From assembly GCA_003445835.1 (NCBI GenBank), contig DMCI01000045.1, forward strand, positions 1-5,081: a stretch of DNA of 5,081 nt, read 5' to 3'. The first letter of the stretch is position 1. The number at the start of each line of letters is the position of its first letter. The notes beneath the pieces were generated by a model that worked only from the letters and a program-made list of their open reading frames with translations, was not told the DNA's origin and did not search any database. The stretch is from Clostridiales bacterium. Its GTDB lineage: Bacteria; Bacillota; Clostridia; Christensenellales; CAG-1252. The position numbers were made by a program, and so were the translations under genes. Positions 1 through 5,081 of this stretch are shown here, one piece after another.

Positions 1-2
1 CG

Positions 3-3000
3 CTTGCCTTGCAACTGCAAAGTAAACCCAACGACAAAGCCGCCGTTGCTGCGCTTTTGGAGCAGGTGGATCTCGCCGGGTACGGCAAACGCAAGCCCAA
101 CACCCTTTCCGGCGGTCAAAAGCAAAGGGTAGCCATCGCGCGCGCTCTTATTAAGGAACCCGAGATCATCATGGCGGACGAGCCGACGGGCGCCTTGGAT
201 TCCAATACCGGCAAGCAAGTTTTGGATACCTTAAAAAAGCTTTCCAAAACGAAACTTGTCATCGTCGTTTCACACGATAGGGAGTTTGCGGAGTATTACG
301 GTGACCGTATCATTGAGCTGAAGGACGGCAAAATTATCTCGGACGTCAGCAAAACTTACAACAATCCGTCCGACTTGTCCGGGCAAGCGCTCGCTGCCGA
401 GTCACAAGAAAACGTGGCAAAAATCTCCGACAACACCATCGCCATCAAGGACGCCGAGGCATTGACCGATGATGAACTGAAAAAGATCGGACAGATGCTT
501 CGCGGGCAAAAGGGCGAAGTCATCATCACGGCGGATCAAAAAGATCTTCCCGGAGTCAAACGCGCATGTAGGATCAATGAAAACGGCAGTAAAGAATCCT
601 TTAAGGATACCGAACGCATAGAAACCAAAGAGTACGACGGCAGTCAGACAAAATTCATTAAGTCGCACCTGCCGCTCGGGCACGCCGTCAAAATGGGTGC
701 CAGCGGGCTTAAAAGTAAGCCGATCCGCTTGATCTTTACGATCCTTCTTGCCGTGGCGGCGTTTGTTCTTTTCGGCGTGGTCAGCACTTTTATGCTGTAC
801 GATCCCAACTATTCGGTTTCCGAAGCGATGAAGGAGGCAAACTACCCCGGCGCGACAATCAGCAAATCTTATACTACAAAGATTACGACCTATCGCGTGG
901 ACGACAACGGCAACAGGGAATACGATTACGATTGGGAAAACGAAATATCCACGCGTTTTGGCGCATCCGAAGTGCAAACAAGGAACAAAAACGGTTTGGA
1001 TTTTGCGGGCGTTTTTAATTTTACCGATTATTCGTATTCCGACTTCAACGTCAGCGATATCAGACTGATAAACGGTTCAAATTACGTTACGCCTACCATC
1101 TCGCCAACCGATCAAAATTACTACGTAGTCCTAGGCACGGCGGGTTTTTCGGATTGCGGCGCGGATTTTATGTCCAGACAAGGTTTTACTCTGATTGCGG
1201 GCGCGTATCCGACGGCGGCAAACGAAGTGGCGTTACCTTCCTATCTTGCCGAACTCTTTATCGGGGAAGAAAACGAATATAATACGGTCAGCGATCTTGT
1301 CGGAAAGAAAGCAAAGTTTTCATCCAATGCGATCAGCGACGAGTCGTTTACCATTACCGGCATTTACAACGTCGGAGAGATCCCGCAAAAGTATTTGGAT
1401 CTGAAGGCGGCTCCGGGCTCGGCAAACCACGTCAACGATAAGGATAAAGTTTCTTTGCAAAGTTCTTTTAAGGATTTTTTGACAAACGGATTCCACCTTG
1501 TCGTTTTCGTAACGCCGGAGTTTTACGAAGCGTATAAGGATAGGATCAGCACGGGCGGCGGCAATTCGATCTATATACAACAAGATAATTACAAGGGCAT
1601 TTATTTTAATGAAAGCGAAATCACGTGGGACGTCGGTGATTTTTCGGAACAGACGTATAGTTTGTATACGGATAAAACCCGTCGGATCTACGGAGAAAGC
1701 ACGTTCCTCTTTTACGACCTTACGGGAAACGAGACCACCTACGACAAAACGGGCGTTTACATTTCCGAACAGCGCTATAATGAGATGTCGCGGTCTCGTA
1801 TGGATGAATACTGGTGGAGGATATCCAATCGCGTCGCATTTGTGAAAGGGGCGGAAGACGCCTATAACGACGAAGTTTTCCAAAGTCGACTCAACAATTC
1901 AAGAGACAACGGGTACGCCGCGAAAAAAGCGTTTGCGGAAGCTTGGCAATCTCAAATCCTAAACAGGGTGTTACTTTTTAAGCAGGCGCAACAACTTGTC
2001 TATACGTGGGATACTGCGTATACGAGCGGGGACTTTTATACGGCTTACCAAGCGATTGAAAACTATTGCTATTACAACAATTCCGATAGCGCGCGTCCGA
2101 CCGATCAGATGTGGGCGAAACTTGAGGAAGTTGTAAACTCCGATAGCACGGAAAAACAAAAATACGCGTGCGTGATTGAAATGTTGCACGACTTCGGCTA
2201 TGGAGAAGTAATCGACAACAGAGATGACTACGATGTCGTCAACGGGTTGCGAGACGGTTCGTTGAGCGATGCGGATTATTTGCTCGTCAAAAACAAGATC
2301 AACGCGTATATGACGTCCAATGGCTATGCGGATATGGAGGCGGAGCATCCCTTTGAGTTGCAGGCGAGCGCGCTTTCTATTTCGGGGAAGTACCTTTATT
2401 ATATCGATAAAAACAACAACAAAGGGACGCTTCCCATCCGTGGTTATTTTGTGATTCCGGGGATGGATTGGCCTTCGAATTATTTTATCTCGGAAGAGTT
2501 TATGAACAGCCACGCGTCGTACGTTTCCTATGCGGGCGGATATCAAGTTCAAATAGCGGAAACAAGTTACGTGGTGCCTGCGGACGCAAAGTACAACTTC
2601 CTCGTTACGCTGACGGACAATTCCATGAACCAGGTCGAAGCGCTTCGCTCAACCGAAAAGGATACGGTGATCAATATCAGGAGCAGCGTTTATCAAGAAC
2701 TGCAAATGTTCCTATCGCTCATACAGGAACTGGAAAAGATATTCTTGTACGTCGGCTTGGGCGTCGGACTCCTTGCGGCGTTCTTCCTTTTGAACTTTAT
2801 TTCGGTGTCCATTTCCGCCAAAAAGAAGGATATCGGCATTCTGCGCGCCGTCGGTGCCAGAGGGTCGGACGTCTTTAAGATATTCTACGCTGAGGCGCTT
2901 ATCATCGCGTTTATCTGCTTTGTACTTGCGTGCGTAGGTTCCTTCGTGGTGTGCTTCTTCCTTAACAGAAGCATTTCGGAAGTGCTTAGCATGCAACTGT

Positions 3001-3128
3001 TGCACTTTGGACCCATCAACATCGCGTTGGTCTTTGGTATATCGCTCTTCGTGTCGGTCATCGCTACCTTCTTCCCGGTGTATTTTGCGGCGAGGAAGTC
3101 GCCCGTCGAGGCCATCCGCGCTTTGTAA
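3..3128 (+). CDS. MacB/FtsX-type ABC transporter, ATPase-permease fusion (5' truncated)
   Basis: The reading frame is already open at base 3, and the fragment has 1041 codons to the TAA at 3126-3128. The apparent TTG start at base 9 lies inside the ATPase domain, so the true start is upstream and Walker A and the Q-loop are outside the window. Numbering from base 9, the nucleotide-binding half shows the signature LSGGQKQR (33-40), Walker B with catalytic glutamate (IIMADEP, E58), the D-loop GALD (61-64) and the switch histidine in VVSHD (H89). A hydrophilic linker of about 120 residues follows. Membrane helix 1 is near 239-262, an external domain spans about 265-905, and three more helices lie near 911-935, 955-985 and 1001-1024. 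KKKDIGILRAVGA (938-950) is the FtsX coupling-helix motif, and the C-terminal SPVEAIRAL is also typical. This is the MacB order (ATPase, helix 1, external domain, helices 2-4). MacB-family proteins usually couple ATP hydrolysis to conformational work across the membrane rather than classical transport. The substrate cannot be told from the sequence. Confidence 0.93.
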   Translation, partial: LALQLQSKPNDKAAVAALLEQVDLAGYGKRKPNTLSGGQKQRVAIARALIKEPEIIMADEPTGALDSNTGKQVLDTLKKLSKTKLVIVVSHDREFAEYYGDRIIELKDGKIISDVSKTYNNPSDLSGQALAAESQENVAKISDNTIAIKDAEALTDDELKKIGQMLRGQKGEVIITADQKDLPGVKRACRINENGSKESFKDTERIETKEYDGSQTKFIKSHLPLGHAVKMGASGLKSKPIRLIFTILLAVAAFVLFGVVSTFMLYDPNYSVSEAMKEANYPGATISKSYTTKITTYRVDDNGNREYDYDWENEISTRFGASEVQTRNKNGLDFAGVFNFTDYSYSDFNVSDIRLINGSNYVTPTISPTDQNYYVVLGTAGFSDCGADFMSRQGFTLIAGAYPTAANEVALPSYLAELFIGEENEYNTVSDLVGKKAKFSSNAISDESFTITGIYNVGEIPQKYLDLKAAPGSANHVNDKDKVSLQSSFKDFLTNGFHLVVFVTPEFYEAYKDRISTGGGNSIYIQQDNYKGIYFNESEITWDVGDFSEQTYSLYTDKTRRIYGESTFLFYDLTGNETTYDKTGVYISEQRYNEMSRSRMDEYWWRISNRVAFVKGAEDAYNDEVFQSRLNNSRDNGYAAKKAFAEAWQSQILNRVLLFKQAQQLVYTWDTAYTSGDFYTAYQAIENYCYYNNSDSARPTDQMWAKLEEVVNSDSTEKQKYACVIEMLHDFGYGEVIDNRDDYDVVNGLRDGSLSDADYLLVKNKINAYMTSNGYADMEAEHPFELQASALSISGKYLYYIDKNNNKGTLPIRGYFVIPGMDWPSNYFISEEFMNSHASYVSYAGGYQVQIAETSYVVPADAKYNFLVTLTDNSMNQVEALRSTEKDTVINIRSSVYQELQMFLSLIQELEKIFLYVGLGVGLLAAFFLLNFISVSISAKKKDIGILRAVGARGSDVFKIFYAEALIIAFICFVLACVGSFVVCFFLNRSISEVLSMQLLHFGPINIALVFGISLFVSVIATFFPVYFAARKSPVEAIRAL

Positions 3129-3142
3129 ACGCGCGCGTTTAC
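3125..3142. repeat. 18-bp perfect palindrome across the ABC stop codon
   Basis: GTAAACGCGCGCGTTTAC is its own reverse complement over all 18 bases and contains the TAA stop codon of the transporter gene at 3126-3128. As RNA it could fold into a 7-bp stem (GTAAACG/CGTTTAC) with a CGCG loop. No T tract follows (GACGGCG comes next), so it is not a standard intrinsic terminator. It could stabilise the mRNA 3' end or bind a dimeric protein. Both roles are inference. Confidence 0.6.
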
Positions 3143-3264
3143 GACGGCGTATAGCGGGGCATATACTTCGCTAACTATTTCATCAAAGGGCAGTTACGTA
3201 CAAGGAGTACGCGCCTGCCCTTTTCTTCAAAGAGCGCTTGTCTTTGCCACCACTCTACGCCGTC
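3143..3264. other. Structured intergenic block: closing stem enclosing three hairpins
   Basis: The ends pair as GACGGCGTA (3143-3151) with TACGCCGTC (3256-3264). After one mismatch the pairing continues for two bases, giving arms that match at 11 of 12 positions. Inside are three local hairpins: TAGCG/CGCTA (3152-3156 with 3169-3173), the large two-part stem at 3185-3223, and CAAAGA/TCTTTG (3228-3233 with 3241-3246). Drawn as RNA this is a four-way junction. It does not match any RNA family I can recall. It could be a small structured RNA or 3' UTR element, or a short dispersed repeat with terminal inverted repeats; no target-site duplication is visible at its edges. The pairing is read directly from the sequence, but any function is a guess. 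A 9-bp closing stem alone could arise by chance in a 400-base gap. Confidence 0.4.
3185..3230 (+). terminator. Probable intrinsic terminator of the ABC transporter gene
   Basis: AAAGGGCAG (3185-3193) pairs with CTGCCCTTT (3215-3223). A symmetric 3x3 internal loop (TTA/CGC) leads to an inner stem CGTAC/GTACG (3197-3201 with 3207-3211) and the loop AAGGA. The run TTTTCTTC follows. The stem is strong but the T tract is interrupted, and the element lies about 57 bases after the stop codon. It reads better as a + strand terminator than as a - strand one, because the other flank has no T run. Confidence 0.6.
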
Positions 3265-3287
3265 TAATGGGTTTTCTAGCCTTGCAT

Positions 3288-3321
3288 CTACCCGTTTCTT
3301 TGCCTTAAAGAAGTAGGGTAG
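3288..3321. repeat. Hairpin between the two terminators
   Basis: CTACCC (3288-3293) pairs with GGGTAG (3316-3321). Within it TTCTTT (3296-3301) pairs with AAAGAA (3307-3312) around the loop GCCTT, leaving small unpaired stretches (GT and GTA) between the two stems. No T tract follows. It sits 14 bases before the downstream terminator and may belong to the same structured transcript. Confidence 0.4.
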
Positions 3322-3335
3322 TAAGAATAGTAAAC

Positions 3336-3366
3336 AAGATCGCGTGCGTGTTTGCGCGATCTTTTT
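3336..3366 (+). terminator. Canonical intrinsic terminator
   Basis: AAGATCGCG (3336-3344) pairs perfectly with CGCGATCTT (3355-3363) around a 10-base loop. A run of five T (3362-3366) follows directly, two of which are in the stem. This is a textbook rho-independent terminator for + strand transcription. No protein gene lies between it and the ABC stop codon 207 bases upstream. It therefore either backs up the weaker terminator at 3185-3230 or ends a small RNA made from the intergenic region. Confidence 0.8.
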
Positions 3367-3534
3367 GTTATTGCGAGCATCTTTTGAAACGGTTTTTTGT
3401 CGGACCTCGCATCGGGGGCACTTCTTTTTCGTGGCGGGGAGAGGGTGAAATTTGGTGGAAAAAGTTCGGATTGGTATATTATATTTACACATTATTTACC
3501 AAAAACAGGCAAAGCGCATACTTCGTGAAAACTC
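3367..3534. other. Non-coding spacer between terminator and promoter
   Basis: This is an AT-rich stretch with no convincing gene on either strand. Apart from the inverted repeat at 3471-3502 and a weak promoter-like pair (TTGGTG at 3452 and TATATT at 3475, spacer 17), I see nothing identifiable. It separates the ABC transporter unit from the membrane-protein unit. Confidence 0.5.
3471..3502. promoter_or_regulatory. Imperfect inverted repeat upstream of the promoter (candidate operator)
   Basis: TTGGTA (3471-3476) and TACCAA (3497-3502) are perfect inverted arms. Extending inward, 11 of 14 positions match between the arms. The centre lies near 3487, roughly 80 bases before the predicted transcription start, a position more typical of an activator site than of a repressor site. 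The region is AT-rich, so chance pairing is quite possible. Confidence 0.25.
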
Positions 3535-3563
3535 TTGACAACACAGAACAATCTTGATACAAT
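3535..3563 (+). promoter_or_regulatory. Strong housekeeping-sigma promoter with extended -10
   Basis: The -35 box TTGACA (3535-3540) is perfect. The spacer is exactly 17 bases and the -10 box TACAAT (3558-3563) differs from TATAAT at one position. TG at 3555-3556, one base before the -10, makes it an extended -10. Transcription is expected to start near A3570, leaving a leader of about 17 bases before the ATG at 3587. The near-consensus match suggests strong SigA-type expression of the downstream membrane-protein genes. Confidence 0.85.
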
Positions 3564-3574
3564 ACTTATATAAT

Positions 3575-3578
3575 AGGA
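3575..3578 (+). promoter_or_regulatory. Ribosome-binding site AGGA for the 3587 start
   Basis: AGGA ends eight bases before the ATG at 3587, a normal spacing. This supports ATG 3587 over the in-frame TTG at 3554, which overlaps the promoter -10 region and lies upstream of the predicted transcript start. Confidence 0.7.
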
Positions 3579-3586
3579 TTAAGAAG

Positions 3587-4066
3587 ATGTTATCAACCGG
3601 GTTTTTGACCGGCGCGTTGGCGCTCTTGTGTTTGATCGCACTCATCGTTTCGATGGTCAGACACAAGCTATCTAAAGAAGGGAAGAACAAATCTTCTGAT
3701 TTGAAAGGAGTTTTCTTTGCGATCGGGTTTTTGCCGATGGCGATCGTGACTCTTTCTTCGTTCCGCTTCCACAGTCCTGCTATTGCAAATTTCTTTGCGT
3801 TTATGCGCAATCCGTTCCTCTCCGTCGAGTTTACGCTGGATGCGTTTGCCGGCCTTGGGGAATTTTCTTTCGTTATTGATTTCTTTACCGCGATCTTGTT
3901 TGGGTCGACGGTGGCGATCACCATCTCCGAGGCGTTTGAGCCTAGCTGCGTTTCCGCCCGCGTTTCCGACGGCAGGGGACGGAGCGAAGCGTCTTTTGAC
4001 GTCATTGAACCGGAGTATAAGGAGAGCGCCGTTTCTTATCTCAGATATTGCCGCTTTTTGTCCTGA
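3587..4066 (+). CDS. Small three-helix membrane protein of unknown function
   Basis: It encodes 159 residues from an ATG placed just behind a strong promoter and an AGGA site. I do not recognise the family. Three hydrophobic segments are visible, near residues 6-24, 41-58 and 92-113. The loop between the first two is strongly basic (RHKLSKEGKNKSSDLK, 25-40), so by the positive-inside rule the N terminus should be outside and the C terminus inside. The last 43 residues (117-159) are hydrophilic and contain two cysteines (C121, C155). The next gene, 82 bases downstream in the same direction, begins with the same pattern: helix, basic loop, proline-containing helix (FLP here, YMPQ there), a loop of about 30-40 residues, then a third helix. 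The distance from that proline to the third helix is also close. This protein may therefore be a short or truncated paralogue of the first three helices of its neighbour; that is inference from pattern and not from a computed alignment. Its last codons overlap a terminator-like stem. Confidence 0.8.
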   Translation: MLSTGFLTGALALLCLIALIVSMVRHKLSKEGKNKSSDLKGVFFAIGFLPMAIVTLSSFRFHSPAIANFFAFMRNPFLSVEFTLDAFAGLGEFSFVIDFFTAILFGSTVAITISEAFEPSCVSARVSDGRGRSEASFDVIEPEYKESAVSYLRYCRFLS

Positions 4067-4087
4067 TGGCAAGCAGATAGTTTTTTT
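4037..4087 (+). terminator. Candidate terminator or attenuator overlapping the gene end
   Basis: TATCT (4037-4041) pairs with AGATA (4075-4079) and TTGCC (4048-4052) with GGCAA (4068-4072). An unequal internal loop separates the two stems and the terminal loop is 15 bases. Seven T follow at 4081-4087. The stems are short, but the T run is the longest in the window and is correctly placed. The left arm lies inside the coding sequence of the small membrane protein, so ribosomes finishing that gene would block folding. That would allow translation-dependent read-through into the next gene. Confidence 0.4.
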
Positions 4088-4118
4088 GATAGTTCCGACA
4101 AGCATATACGAATGACGA

Positions 4119-4136
4119 TTGCGGTTTTTACCGCAA
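4119..4136 (+). promoter_or_regulatory. 7-bp TTTT-loop hairpin before the YwaF-like gene
   Basis: TTGCGGT (4119-4125) pairs perfectly with ACCGCAA (4130-4136) around a TTTT loop, ending 12 bases before the ATG at 4149. No T run follows, so it is not a terminator. It lies immediately upstream of the ribosome-binding region and could be an RNA structure affecting translation or mRNA processing. Its role is not shown by the sequence. Confidence 0.45.
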
Positions 4137-4148
4137 CTAATTGGGAGT

Positions 4149-5081
4149 ATGAACGAAGCCATTCTGTTTTGCGGAACGCTGGCGTTTGCTTTTGCGTTTC
4201 GCATCATCGGGAAAGTTCTCGATAAAAAACAATTGAAGATCAAGGGGAAAGAATTCCCGATGCAGGACCTGTTTTATAAGGCACTGTCCGTCCTGTTGTT
4301 CTTGGTCTATATGCCGCAGCTTTTCATGCGTGAGTCCATCTCAATGCAGGTGGGGCTCACTGCGGCTGTTGATGAACTTCCGTATATCACCGCCCAGCGG
4401 ATGCCTTATTCCCCGACGGTGACGGCTCTCGTTGCGATCTTAAAGTGGATGACCAACTTTATGATTGCGAATCTTGTGATGATGCCTTTCTTCAACAAAA
4501 AGGATTCGGAGGATTTCGCCGCATTTTTTGCGCCGATCGTCGTAGTCTTGAACTGCATTTTCTTCCGTCCCGTCATCACGACGATGCTGTACGTCCCCGG
4601 CGTGAGCCATTCATTATATCATTGGCGCGTCGTAGTGTATGCTTGCGTGATCGGCCTATCGGGTGCGATCGCGTTTGAGAAGTTGATCCGCGTGGTCATG
4701 ACGCGCGATTTTAAGGGAATGGGGAAACGTCTCGGCAAGATGGGACTCTACTTCCTGCTTTTCGTATTCGCCTTTATGCCGACGTACGTCCCGCAACTGT
4801 TGTTCGGGCTCATCGGCTCGGAGCCGGAAGGGTTTACGGTGTCGCACAGACTCATTATCTACTTCACCTTGGCTTTTCCGCTTGCAATGCAGCTTCTTTT
4901 TCAAAAGAAATCTTTGTCCGAAAGGCGTTACCTGCTTACTATGCTCGCGCTCAGCGGCTTCTTCTCTTATTTTGCAAATTACGTTTACCCGGGCAAGAAC
5001 TTCATCGGGTCGCTTCCGTTGCACCTTTGCAACACGGCGATCGTTTTGATGGTCTTTGCCTTTGTGTTCAATCTTAAGGGT
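4149..5081 (+). CDS. Polytopic membrane protein with YwaF/TMEM164-like C-terminal region (3' truncated)
   Basis: The frame is open from ATG 4149 to the window edge: 311 codons with no stop. Hydrophobic segments lie near residues 3-20, 43-60, 88-112, 124-147, 159-180, 200-223, 236-251, 261-279 and 289-308. Basic loops alternate (22-34, 117-118, 181-198, 252-260), so the topology is consistent with an outside N terminus. LPLHLCNTA (289-297; H292, C294) resembles the PLHLC-type motif near the second or third helix of the YwaF (TIGR02206)/TMEM164 family. Human TMEM164 is reported to be a cysteine-dependent phospholipid acyltransferase, but whether C294 is equivalent is inference. YwaF proteins are usually about 220-270 residues with the motif in the first third. 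Here some 230 residues of extra helices precede that region, so the full protein is probably well over 400 residues. GGGAG sits only one base before the ATG, an unusually short spacing. A TTG at 4119 is the only other upstream in-frame option and has no better site. It is probably co-transcribed with the small membrane protein. Confidence 0.8.
   Translation, partial: MNEAILFCGTLAFAFAFRIIGKVLDKKQLKIKGKEFPMQDLFYKALSVLLFLVYMPQLFMRESISMQVGLTAAVDELPYITAQRMPYSPTVTALVAILKWMTNFMIANLVMMPFFNKKDSEDFAAFFAPIVVVLNCIFFRPVITTMLYVPGVSHSLYHWRVVVYACVIGLSGAIAFEKLIRVVMTRDFKGMGKRLGKMGLYFLLFVFAFMPTYVPQLLFGLIGSEPEGFTVSHRLIIYFTLAFPLAMQLLFQKKSLSERRYLLTMLALSGFFSYFANYVYPGKNFIGSLPLHLCNTAIVLMVFAFVFNLKG

Noticed and set aside
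9..11. TTG as the start of the ABC gene
   Set aside because: The frame is open further upstream and the protein would lack Walker A and the Q-loop. The gene is simply cut by the window edge.
402..2552. Long minus-strand open frames opposite the ABC gene (402-977, 1320-1883, 1971-2552)
   Set aside because: They are antisense shadows of a clearly real coding sequence, with no motifs or initiation signals of their own.
3452..3480. Second promoter TTGGTG with 17-base spacer and TATATT
   Set aside because: The -35 matches only three of six positions, and a far better promoter lies 80 bases downstream.
3175..3492. Minus-strand 105-codon open frame across the intergenic region
   Set aside because: It runs through the strong terminator, the hairpins and the structured block, and I found no convincing ribosome site or promoter for it. 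Its composition is rich in Lys and Arg, as expected for a chance frame. A dispersed repeat encoding it cannot be excluded without a database search.
3554..3556. TTG as the start of the small membrane protein
   Set aside because: It lies in the promoter, upstream of the expected transcription start. ATG 3587 has a properly spaced AGGA.
3783..4115. Overlapping + strand frame inside the small membrane-protein gene
   Set aside because: Its Arg/Ser/Pro-rich translation is typical of an out-of-frame shadow. The chosen frame has hydrophobic helices, a promoter and a ribosome site.
3940..4150. Frameshift joining the small membrane protein and the YwaF-like gene into one gene
   Set aside because: Neither of the other frames between 3940 and 4148 continues a membrane-protein pattern, and the C-terminal tail in the annotated frame has plausible codon use. 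Two separate genes fit better, though a relative's sequence would settle it.
4112..4225. 37-codon ATG frame that overlaps the start of the YwaF-like gene
   Set aside because: It has no ribosome-binding site and reads out of frame through the coding sequence, with no recognisable features. A leader peptide is possible but unsupported.

Overview
The window looks like a chromosomal fragment from an uncultured Gram-positive bacterium, most plausibly a Clostridia-type Bacillota. The evidence is base composition near the middle of the range, a strict TTGACA/TACAAT housekeeping promoter with an extended -10, an AGGA ribosome-binding site, compact hairpin-plus-T terminators, a MacB-like fused ATPase/permease with no outer-membrane or periplasmic partner in view, and a YwaF-type membrane protein. 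The lineage is inferred from style, not from a marker gene.

Layout, all genes on the + strand. (1) 3-3128 is the 3' part of a large ABC transporter gene. The ATPase domain, cut off before its Walker A, is fused to a four-helix FtsX/MacB-type permease with an unusually large external domain of about 650 residues. (2) 3129-3534 is a gene-free gap of about 400 bases that is rich in secondary structure. It holds an 18-bp palindrome across the ABC stop codon, a 122-base block whose ends pair and which encloses three hairpins (the middle one terminator-like), a further hairpin, and a canonical intrinsic terminator. (3) 3535-3586 is a near-consensus promoter and short leader. It drives (4) 3587-4066, a 159-residue protein with three predicted membrane helices that I do not recognise. 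(5) 4037-4148 holds a candidate terminator or attenuator overlapping the end of that gene and a 7-bp TTTT-loop hairpin just before the next start. (6) 4149-5081 is the 5' part of a long polytopic membrane protein gene, still open at the window end. A LPLHLC motif at residues 289-294 suggests a YwaF/TMEM164-type domain beginning in its C-terminal half.

The ABC transporter is a separate transcription unit closed by one or two terminators. The small membrane protein and the YwaF-like protein share orientation, are 82 bases apart, and show similar predicted topology in their first three helices: an outside N terminus, a strongly basic first cytoplasmic loop, and a proline-containing second helix. 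They are probably co-transcribed, with possible attenuation between them, and may be distant or degraded paralogues. No mobile-element gene, CRISPR array, tRNA or rRNA was seen.
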